64,000 bases of DNA, from positions 2,108,001-2,172,000 of the forward strand of contig OZ244039.1 of the NCBI GenBank assembly GCA_965215225.1, read 5' to 3'. A program made the translations under genes and the position numbers. Positions 25,402-32,538 of the stretch are shown piece by piece (the stretch's first letter is position 1; each line of letters opens with the position of its first letter). Below the pieces are notes generated by a model. It had not been told where the DNA came from. It worked only from the letters and a program-made list of their open reading frames with translations, and did no database searches. The stretch is from G965215225 sp965215225 (GTDB lineage: Bacteria > Pseudomonadota > Gammaproteobacteria > CBDBNL01 > JAAOII01).

Positions 25402-26442
25402 ATGAACAGCGCCCTAGCTATAAACAGGAAAGCCGTTCGTCGCGAGCTGGAGAGAATACAGCCTCAGCCAGATTCATCCAATGACAAACGGCTTTATGAA
25501 GAGACTCGCTTAATGTTGAAACAGCAGGGCGCCTCTCTCATAGCCCATTACTATGTTGATGAGTCAATACAGAAATTAGCGGAAGAAAGCGGCGGTTTCG
25601 TTGGTGATTCATTGGAAATGGCTAGGTTTGGCAGCAACCAGCAAAATAATATCCTCATAGTAGCAGGTGTTCGCTTCATGGGAGAGACCGCGAAAATCCT
25701 CAACCCAACCAAAACTGTCCTCATGCCTACTTTAGAAGCCACCTGTTCGCTAGATATAGGTTGTCCAATAGAAGCATTCTCATCCTTTTGTGATGCCCAC
25801 TCTGATAGAACCGTAGTGGTCTATGCGAACACCTCGGCTGAGGTCAAGGCGCGCTCTGACTGGGTAGTCACCTCATCCATTGCAGTAGATGTAATAGAAC
25901 ACCTGGATAGCCAAGATAAGAAAATCCTATGGGCGCCAGATAAGCACCTAGGCAAATATGTTGCCGAAAAGACTGGCGCTGATATGCTACTCTGGGATGG
26001 CGCTTGCATAGTCCATGAAGAATTTAAAGCCCGCTCGCTAAGACAGCTGCATCAGGTCTATCCTCAGGCTGCTATCTTAGTTCATCCTGAATCGCCGGTC
26101 GCAGTGCGCGAACTAGCAGATGTCATAGGGTCTACTTCTCAGCTTATCAAAGCAGCCCAACAAATGCCCAACAAGGAATTTATCGTTGCCACTGATAAGG
26201 GCATCTTCTATAAGATGCAGCAACTGGCTCCTGACAAGACCTTTATTGAGGCCCCTACGGCCGGCCGAGGAGCAACCTGCCGTAGCTGCGCTCATTGCCC
26301 ATGGATGGCGCTCAATGCCTTACAGAACCTAAAAGAAACCCTCCTTAGTGGCAATAATGAAATCCTTCTGGCCCCAGAGCTAATAGAACAAGCAGCCATT
26401 CCCCTTCAGCGAATGCTTGACTTCAAGGCAAGCCTGCACTAA
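25402..26442 (+). CDS. nadA: Quinolinate synthase
   Basis: [4Fe-4S] enzyme condensing iminoaspartate with dihydroxyacetone phosphate for NAD synthesis. Candidate cluster ligands are Cys115 (EATCSLDIGCP), Cys202 (DGACIVHEEF) and one of Cys293/296/299 in the ATCRSCAHCPWM segment. Substrate motifs AHYYVDESIQ and YANTSAEVKA are present. Length 346 aa fits NadA. nadB and nadC are not in the window. It precedes rsxA by about 30 bp on the same strand. Confidence 0.95.
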   Translation: MNSALAINRKAVRRELERIQPQPDSSNDKRLYEETRLMLKQQGASLIAHYYVDESIQKLAEESGGFVGDSLEMARFGSNQQNNILIVAGVRFMGETAKILNPTKTVLMPTLEATCSLDIGCPIEAFSSFCDAHSDRTVVVYANTSAEVKARSDWVVTSSIAVDVIEHLDSQDKKILWAPDKHLGKYVAEKTGADMLLWDGACIVHEEFKARSLRQLHQVYPQAAILVHPESPVAVRELADVIGSTSQLIKAAQQMPNKEFIVATDKGIFYKMQQLAPDKTFIEAPTAGRGATCRSCAHCPWMALNALQNLKETLLSGNNEILLAPELIEQAAIPLQRMLDFKASLH

Positions 26443-26471
26443 CTAGACCTCGCCCAATAGTCCAATAACTA

Positions 26472-27053
26472 GTGACTGAAATCGCTATCATCCTGCTAAG
26501 CACTGTGCTGGTGAACAACTTTGTTCTCACTCAGTTTCTCGGCTTGTGTCCTTTTATGGGGGTATCCAACCGTTTTGCTAATACGCTCAGTATGGCAATG
26601 GCAACTTCTTTTGTCCTCACTCTTGCCAGTGGTAGCAGCTACCTGGTCTATCACTATCTGCTCGTGCCCCTTGAAGTGGAATTTATGCGCACCATAGTGC
26701 TGATCATTGTTATTGCCGCCCTAGTCCAGCTGACTGAAATGACTACCCGCCGCCTTAGCCCTATGGTTTATAGGGTTCTTGGCATCTTTCTGCCTCTCAT
26801 AACCTCTAACTGCGCCGTCCTTGGCGTTGCTCTGCTAGTTATCACCCGGATAGACTCTTTCATTAATGCGCTTTTTTATGGTTTCGGCGCATCGGTCGGC
26901 TTTTCCCTTGTCTTGATACTCTTTGCCGCCCTACGCGAGAAAATTGAATTGATGGATGTGCCCCGTCCTTTTCGTGGCGCCGCCATAGGAATGATTACAG
27001 CTGGACTGATCAGCATGATATTTATGGGCTTTAGCGGCTTGATAAGAATCTAG
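26472..27053 (+). CDS. rsxA: RnfA/RsxA subunit of the ion-translocating Rnf complex
   Basis: Integral membrane protein (six predicted helices, 193 aa). NNFVLTQFLGLCPFMGVS, VQLTEMTTRRLSP and GIFLPLITSNCAVLGVALL match RsxA rather than its NqrE homologue. In the Rnf complex it helps move electrons between ferredoxin/NADH and coupled ions and keeps SoxR reduced. A GTG start is used. The partners rsxB-C-D-G-E do not follow; the next gene is on the opposite strand. Either the operon has been broken or the rest lies elsewhere. Confidence 0.9.
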   Translation: MTEIAIILLSTVLVNNFVLTQFLGLCPFMGVSNRFANTLSMAMATSFVLTLASGSSYLVYHYLLVPLEVEFMRTIVLIIVIAALVQLTEMTTRRLSPMVYRVLGIFLPLITSNCAVLGVALLVITRIDSFINALFYGFGASVGFSLVLILFAALREKIELMDVPRPFRGAAIGMITAGLISMIFMGFSGLIRI

Positions 27054-27094
27054 CCCCAATCGTCACTTAATCCTATCCGCCCTAGATTTGTTGA

Positions 27095-27144
27095 ACCAAG
27101 GGTTTAAGGGTTTGAAAGGTTTAAGGGTTTGAGGGGTTAAGGGG
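27095..27144. repeat. Simple repeat AAGGGTTT-type between rsxA and serA
   Basis: About seven imperfect copies of a 7-8 bp GGGTTTAA/GGGTTTGA unit fill the convergent gap right up to the serA stop codon. No stable terminator hairpin is seen. Confidence 0.7.
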
Positions 27145-28350
27145 TTAAGAGAGTATCCTCAACTTGACAGTATGCTCTATATTCATAAGCTCTTCCACAA
27201 CTCCTTTCTTATAGCGCTTGTCAATATCTGAGATCACATAACCCAATTCACCGCTCGTCTTAAGATGTTGCGCCAGGACATTACAGCCATTATTGGCAAG
27301 ACAACGGTTAATTGCCGCCAACATACCCGGCACATTTTGATGAATATGTAGCATCCTATGAGTATCTTTAATTGGAGACAAGCGAACATTAGGAAGGTTA
27401 ACACTGCCAAAGGTGCCTCCAGTATGCATATACTCCAATAACAGGCGCGGCACATAACGAGCGATATTCCTCTGTGCCTCTTCTGTGCTACCTCCCAAAT
27501 GGGGTGTGAGGATTACATTGTCTAGCCCTTGTAAAGGAGTCTTGAAATCCGCTGGGCTAGTCTTGGGTTCAGTTGGGAAGGCATCTATGGCCGCCCCTGC
27601 TAGCCTACCGCTCTTAATCGCTTTGACTAGGGCTGCTATATCCACTAGAGTGCCGCGCGAAAGGTTAAGGAACAGAGCCCCTTTTTTCATTAGGCTAAAC
27701 TCCTTCTCTCCCATCAGCTTCTCATTAGACTTGCCGCCGTCTATATGCAGGCTCACTATATCCGCTTGCTTCAACAGCTCATTTAGACTAGGGCAACTTG
27801 TCGCATTGCCATGGGAGAGTCTATCAATCAGATCATAGTAGATAACCTTCATCCCCACCGCCTCGGCTAAAACAGAGAGCTGAGAACCTATATTGCCATA
27901 ACCTACTATGCCGAGCAATTTACCCCTCACTTCATGGCTATTTACACTCTTCTTGTTCCATCTTCCTTGATGCATCTCCATACTGCGGTCAAATGAACAA
28001 CGCAGTAGGGCAAATATATGAGCCATAGCCAGTTCAACAACACTGCGGGCATTGCCATAGGGCGCATTAAACACTGCAACTCCTTGAGCCGAAGCGGTCT
28101 TAATATCTATTTGATTAGTCCCTATACCAAATGCACCTATGGCTTGCAGCTGCTCAGCCGCTATCAGGATATCCTTGGTGATGCGCGATTTAGACCTTAT
28201 GCCTAGAACATGGATATCCCTTAGAGCCTGTGCCAGAGCCTTGCCCTCAAGCGAGTCATGGGTTTTCACCTCATAGCCAGCTGCACTGAAACTCTCAGCC
28301 GCGACTGGATGAATCTTGTCTAATAAAAGCGCCTTTCCTCTTTTTTTCAT
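27145..28350 (-). CDS. serA: D-3-phosphoglycerate dehydrogenase
   Basis: NAD-dependent first enzyme of serine synthesis. The Rossmann motif GIVGYGNIGSQ, the catalytic Arg in NLSRGTLVDI and the catalytic His in LTPHLGGSTEEAQ are visible. A C-terminal ACT regulatory domain (HQNVPGMLAAINR onward) suggests feedback inhibition by serine. Length 401 aa is close to E. coli SerA (410). It lies downstream of the serB-like gene, separated by 280 bp of start-site repeats. Confidence 0.93.
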   Translation of the reverse strand: MKKRGKALLLDKIHPVAAESFSAAGYEVKTHDSLEGKALAQALRDIHVLGIRSKSRITKDILIAAEQLQAIGAFGIGTNQIDIKTASAQGVAVFNAPYGNARSVVELAMAHIFALLRCSFDRSMEMHQGRWNKKSVNSHEVRGKLLGIVGYGNIGSQLSVLAEAVGMKVIYYDLIDRLSHGNATSCPSLNELLKQADIVSLHIDGGKSNEKLMGEKEFSLMKKGALFLNLSRGTLVDIAALVKAIKSGRLAGAAIDAFPTEPKTSPADFKTPLQGLDNVILTPHLGGSTEEAQRNIARYVPRLLLEYMHTGGTFGSVNLPNVRLSPIKDTHRMLHIHQNVPGMLAAINRCLANNGCNVLAQHLKTSGELGYVISDIDKRYKKGVVEELMNIEHTVKLRILS

Positions 28351-28620
28351 ATTGCTTCCTTTATACTGCCTCCTTCATATTGCTTTTTCTTTACTCCTTC
28401 CTTTCCTCTTTTTTCCATATTGCTTCTTTCATATTGCTTATCCTTGGCTCCTTCCTTTCCTCTTTTTTTCCATATTGCTTCCTTCATATTGCTTATCCTT
28501 TGCTCTTTTCCTCTTTTCCTCTTTTCCTCTTTTCCTCCTTCTTTTTCACATTGCTTCCTTTATACTGCTTCCCTCATATTGCCTATTCTTGGCTCCTTCC
28601 TTTCCTCTTTTTGCTATTTC
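28332..28620 (-). repeat. Amplified serA start-region repeats
   Basis: On the minus strand the sequence around the serA start (GGAAGCAATATG followed by AAAAAAAGAGGAAAGG) recurs about four to five times in degenerate form, with a spacing near 52 bp between the clearest copies (28397 and 28449). The array fills the gap between the serB-like gene and serA. It provides several spare Shine-Dalgarno/ATG pairs; there is no ORF of note in it. Confidence 0.75.
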
Positions 28621-28630
28621 ACTAAAACCA

Positions 28631-29302
28631 TCAAAGCTGATTTACCAGTTGAATAAAATCCTCTGCATTGGTCGCCTCGCCATCCGCCACCTCTATCACC
28701 TGATTGCGGCGAACATTAGCAGTAAAAGCAAAGAATGTGCTTGCAAGTCCTTGCTCTTTAATCTCATAATCAGTCCAACCATCGCCAAGCACCACTACAG
28801 GTAGCTCTTTGACCTGCTCTCTTATGACTCTCACCGCTTCTACCTTACCACGAGCCACAGGATTGTCAGCATTATATCCTATGATTCTCCCGTCTTCATT
28901 TAAGCGAAAGTCATTGGCAAATACTTGTCCTTCTTCAATACCACATAAAGCAACAACTGGCACAATATAGTCCTTAAACCCCCCAGACACTATAAATAAC
29001 CGATGGTCAGACCAGAAAGAATCTCTTGCTCTTAGACTGGCGAATAAAGAGGGGGTAATCTTCCGCTTTAGCCTTGTAATAAGTTCAGCCAAATGAGCCC
29101 TGTCTGCTTGGAGCAGATCCAAGCGCTGTTGGAGGGCGGAGTTAAAATCTAGCTCTCCCTTCATAGCCAGGTCGGTCAAAGCAGTTATGGCTTCTACCTT
29201 CTTGGTCTTGGCTGGATCCTCCGCCAAAGAGATAGCCGCCAACTCCTCCAATGCTTCCACCTCTATGAAGGTGCTATCAAAATCTAGGATAAGGAGCGCC
29301 AG
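28631..29302 (-). CDS. serB: Phosphoserine phosphatase-like HAD enzyme with non-ATG start
   Basis: HAD-superfamily phosphatase predicted to hydrolyse O-phosphoserine to serine. Motif I DFDST (Asp7, Asp9 from the start given here), VSGGFKDYI (motif II) and VVLGDGWTDYEI (motif IV) are present, and the C-terminal NVRRNQVIEVADG part resembles PSPH-type enzymes. A GTG at 29260 would exclude the catalytic aspartates. The only in-frame upstream candidate before a TAG is a CTG at 29302, giving ALLILDFDST. The stop of the preceding gene lies 22 bp upstream, so reinitiation is plausible. Placement by serA supports the role. Confidence 0.75.
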   Translation of the reverse strand: MALLILDFDSTFIEVEALEELAAISLAEDPAKTKKVEAITALTDLAMKGELDFNSALQQRLDLLQADRAHLAELITRLKRKITPSLFASLRARDSFWSDHRLFIVSGGFKDYIVPVVALCGIEEGQVFANDFRLNEDGRIIGYNADNPVARGKVEAVRVIREQVKELPVVVLGDGWTDYEIKEQGLASTFFAFTANVRRNQVIEVADGEATNAEDFIQLVNQL

Positions 29303-29324
29303 AACTAAATCAGCCTAAATCAGC

Positions 29325-31280
29325 CTAAACCAGCAAAGGATCCGCTATGGCTTCCACTAGACTGAATCCCTTGTGCTTGATTGCCTTTTTTATAGCATCA
29401 TCCAGCTCTTCTTGTTTCTCCGCCCGAATGCCATATCCGCCACAAGAATTAACAAAATCAGCAAAGTTTGGATTATGTAAATCCGTTTGCCATACATCCA
29501 TCTGAGCTGCCCGCTGTTCCTTACTAATCTTACCCAACTGACCATTGCTAAGCAAAATATGGGTGATATCCATATTGTATTTAACCGCGGTAGTCACTTC
29601 GGCAAGATATTGTCCCAACCCACCATCACCTGAAACGGAAATCACTTTCCTTCCTTTAAAGCGCGGGTCATCCTCTTGAGTCGCCACCCAGGCTCCCATA
29701 GCCGCTGGCAGAGCAAAACCAATCGAGCCAAGATAACCAGACATAAGAACCGCATTCTGGCGGCACTCAAAATAACGACCAAACGAATAGGTATTATTAC
29801 CCACATCCACCGCCAGAATACTATCTGCTGGCGCCTGCCTACTCAAGCTATCAAATATTAAAGCCGAGTTTAACCCCTTGCCTTGATTGTCTCTCATCCG
29901 CCTTTGTTTCTCAGTGCGCCACAGCTGCCATCGCTGCGCAATTTCCTCATGGCGAGCTGGCTTGGTAACTGCCGCCAATCTCTCACTGAGTAGATCAGCT
30001 GTTATAGCTATCTCGCCCCAAACTGGCACATCCACCGGGTGAAATTTACCTAGCATCATCAGATCATAGTCAACTTGAATGAGCTTCTTCTTCTGAGTGA
30101 TGCCGGTATGACGGCTAAAGCTGGCGCCAAAAACCACAATCGTGTCACATTCATTCATGAACCAACTGGCTATGGGAGTCCCGCTCCGTCCTAAAACTCC
30201 ACAGGCGAGTGGATGGTCATCTGATAAAACCCCCTTGCCCTTAAAAGTAGTCAATATTGGCGCGTTCAGCTGTTCTGCCAGATGCAATATATGCTCCATC
30301 TCAAAGCGCGCCCCATGACCGCAAATAATGATTGGTCTTTCTGCCTGTTCCAATAGCTCGACGGCCCTATCAACTGATTCAGCTGCTGGACTTATTTTGA
30401 GATCACCTAGTCTTCCCTGTGGTGAGCCTGCCTTGGCGTCTTCTGCTGCTGGGATGGTCTGCACCTCGTCTGGGAATACCAGATGAGAAACCCCGCGCTT
30501 CAAAAGAGCATTCTTACAGGCTAGATTTACTAGCTCGGTGTGCTTACTATTGGGTTGCACTGTCTGACTGAATTCTGCCACTTGCCCAAAAGCCTTTTGT
30601 AAATCAATCTCTTGAAAGGCGCCAGGGCCTAGAAACTGATTCTCCACCTGGCCGGATAGGGCTATCACAGGTGATCTATCAACATGAGCATCCCACAGTC
30701 CAGTCAATAGATTAGTAGAACCTGGGCCAGCTATCGCAAGGCAAGCAATGGGACGACCAGTGAGCTTACCATAGGCAGAACAAGCAAAGGACGCGGCTGC
30801 CTCATGGCGGATGCCATAATAGCGCATCTTGCCTTTGGCGGCTTGTCTTCTGACTGCATCTGCCAAGCCCAGATTAGAATGTCCCACCATCCCAAAAACC
30901 GCACCTACTCCCCAATTAACTAAGGTTTCCATCATCAGATCACTCAATGAGGGCTGATGGGCTTTCTCCTCGTCTAAGGCAATATAGACTCCATCCTCCC
31001 TTTCCTCCACCTCATAGAGAGGCACACCATCGGAATGAGCACCAGGTGAGAGACCAGTTAAAGGATGAAAATCCCAGCCATGCCAAGGACACCTTAGCCA
31101 ACCATCCTCTATTGACCCCTCGCCCAAGGGTCCCCCTTGATGAGGGCAACGATTATCCATCGCCCCATACTTGCCCTCAAACCTTGTAAGACAGAGAGTC
31201 TTATGGCCACAAGCCACAGTAGTTACTCTGTTTTCATCTAGCCCATCGCGAGCCAGAACCTTAAACCATTTTTTTGCCAT
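29325..31280 (-). CDS. Rieske-domain/thiamine-pyrophosphate enzyme fusion
   Basis: 651-aa protein. Residues 1-105 form a Rieske [2Fe-2S] domain (C45-P-H47 and C64-P-W-H67). The rest is a full TPP-dependent enzyme of the acetolactate synthase/pyruvate oxidase fold: EAAASFACSAYGKLTG, AGPGSTNLLTG, and the TPP/metal motif SGDGGLGQYLAEV ending NGQLGK. The conserved TPP-activating Glu is in GIRHEAAA. The Rieske part could pass electrons from the TPP intermediate, as in pyruvate:acceptor oxidoreductases, but the substrate is unknown. Being upstream of serB-like and serA, a link to serine or C3/C2 metabolism is possible but only inferred. Confidence 0.85.
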   Translation of the reverse strand: MAKKWFKVLARDGLDENRVTTVACGHKTLCLTRFEGKYGAMDNRCPHQGGPLGEGSIEDGWLRCPWHGWDFHPLTGLSPGAHSDGVPLYEVEEREDGVYIALDEEKAHQPSLSDLMMETLVNWGVGAVFGMVGHSNLGLADAVRRQAAKGKMRYYGIRHEAAASFACSAYGKLTGRPIACLAIAGPGSTNLLTGLWDAHVDRSPVIALSGQVENQFLGPGAFQEIDLQKAFGQVAEFSQTVQPNSKHTELVNLACKNALLKRGVSHLVFPDEVQTIPAAEDAKAGSPQGRLGDLKISPAAESVDRAVELLEQAERPIIICGHGARFEMEHILHLAEQLNAPILTTFKGKGVLSDDHPLACGVLGRSGTPIASWFMNECDTIVVFGASFSRHTGITQKKKLIQVDYDLMMLGKFHPVDVPVWGEIAITADLLSERLAAVTKPARHEEIAQRWQLWRTEKQRRMRDNQGKGLNSALIFDSLSRQAPADSILAVDVGNNTYSFGRYFECRQNAVLMSGYLGSIGFALPAAMGAWVATQEDDPRFKGRKVISVSGDGGLGQYLAEVTTAVKYNMDITHILLSNGQLGKISKEQRAAQMDVWQTDLHNPNFADFVNSCGGYGIRAEKQEELDDAIKKAIKHKGFSLVEAIADPLLV

Positions 31281-31425
31281 TTTTCATTTCTCGTTAATCT
31301 TGTTATCATAAGCCAACTATTGAAGAGAATACTCCCAACAATAACATTGAGCTTTATCATTTATATCAACCAGATTTTACCAGCCAACTTCTTATAAAAT
31401 AAGAACCTTTTATAAATATACAACT

Positions 31426-32511
31426 ATGGACCAAAAGATTAAAGAGCTACGCGAGCAAATAGATGAAATAGACGATGAGCTGCTTTCTCTACTTCATAAC
31501 CGAATTGAGATTGCTCGCCAAATAGGTAAGCGAAAGTCTGAACTAGAAAAAGAACAGACTGTCTATCTAAGTCCAGAACGCCAGATAGAGATCCTTCAAC
31601 GGATAAAAGAACACGCCAAATCCGATGTGCCAGCCGAAGGTCTGATAGCGGTTTTTACCGAAATAATGTCCTTGTGCCTAAATGCCGAATCCACCACCAG
31701 AGTGGTCTATCTTGGCCCGCCTGGCACCTATACTCAGCAAGCAGCCATAAAGTTCTTCGGCAATAGTTCAGAATTAGAATCGGTTCAGTCTATCCCTGAG
31801 GTTTTTCGCGAAGTAGAGGCTAAGAACGCCCCTTATGGCGTAGTGCCAATAGAAAATTCATCTGAGGGCATGGTTTCTAACACAATGGATGTTTTGTTAA
31901 ATTCCTCCCTATATATAGTGGGTGAAATAAAGATGGCGGTGCATCATTGCCTCCTAGCCCATCCTTGGGCTAAAAGCCTCAAAGACATAGCTATAGTTTT
32001 TTCTCATCAACAATCCATTGCCCAATGCCGCCTATGGTTGAGCGAAAAATTACCGGACATAGAGATACATACAGAAAATAGCAATGCGCGCGCTGCCCAA
32101 CAGACAGTCAGAACCCCTAACTCAGCCGCCATTGCCAGCGAACTAAACGCTGAGATATACAACCTCAATGTCCTTGCTAGAAATATTGAGGACCAGCCAG
32201 ACAATACCACTCGCTTTCTTGTAATCGGAAAACAGAAAACCCTTCCTACCAATAATGACAAAACCTCTTTGGTCTTAGCAGCCAAGAATGAACCTGGTAG
32301 TCTCTATAGGCTACTTGAATGCTTCTATACCAATGAGGTGGATCTTACTCTACTTGAATCGCGCCCTACTCCAATTAAGAACTGGCAATACTATTTTTTC
32401 ATTGATTGTCGCGGCCATCAAGACGATGACAAGATTCGCAGCACCCTTGCCCTATTGGAGCAGAGAAGCAGTTTCTTAAAAGTTCTCGGTTCTTATCCAG
32501 CCAGTCCCTAG
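31426..32511 (+). CDS. pheA: Chorismate mutase/prephenate dehydratase (P-protein)
   Basis: Bifunctional enzyme of phenylalanine synthesis. An N-terminal AroQ chorismate mutase (about 1-90: LREQIDEIDDELLSLL, RIEIARQIGKRK) is followed by prephenate dehydratase (YLGPPGTYTQQAA, VPIENSSEGMV, and NTTRFLVIG) and a C-terminal ACT domain (NEPGSLYRLLECF, LTLLESRPT) for phenylalanine feedback. Length 361 aa is normal. First gene of an aromatic-cmk-rpsA run; 27 bp precede the tyrA-aroA fusion. Confidence 0.95.
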   Translation: MDQKIKELREQIDEIDDELLSLLHNRIEIARQIGKRKSELEKEQTVYLSPERQIEILQRIKEHAKSDVPAEGLIAVFTEIMSLCLNAESTTRVVYLGPPGTYTQQAAIKFFGNSSELESVQSIPEVFREVEAKNAPYGVVPIENSSEGMVSNTMDVLLNSSLYIVGEIKMAVHHCLLAHPWAKSLKDIAIVFSHQQSIAQCRLWLSEKLPDIEIHTENSNARAAQQTVRTPNSAAIASELNAEIYNLNVLARNIEDQPDNTTRFLVIGKQKTLPTNNDKTSLVLAAKNEPGSLYRLLECFYTNEVDLTLLESRPTPIKNWQYYFFIDCRGHQDDDKIRSTLALLEQRSSFLKVLGSYPASP

Positions 32512-32538
32512 ATTACAATTGCCCATATATAGAGGACA

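Noticed and set aside
28316..28804. Plus-strand 162-codon hydrophobic frame rich in Phe/Leu/Ser
   Set aside because: It arises from the pyrimidine-rich face of the serA start-region repeats and overlaps the serB-like gene; no plausible protein.
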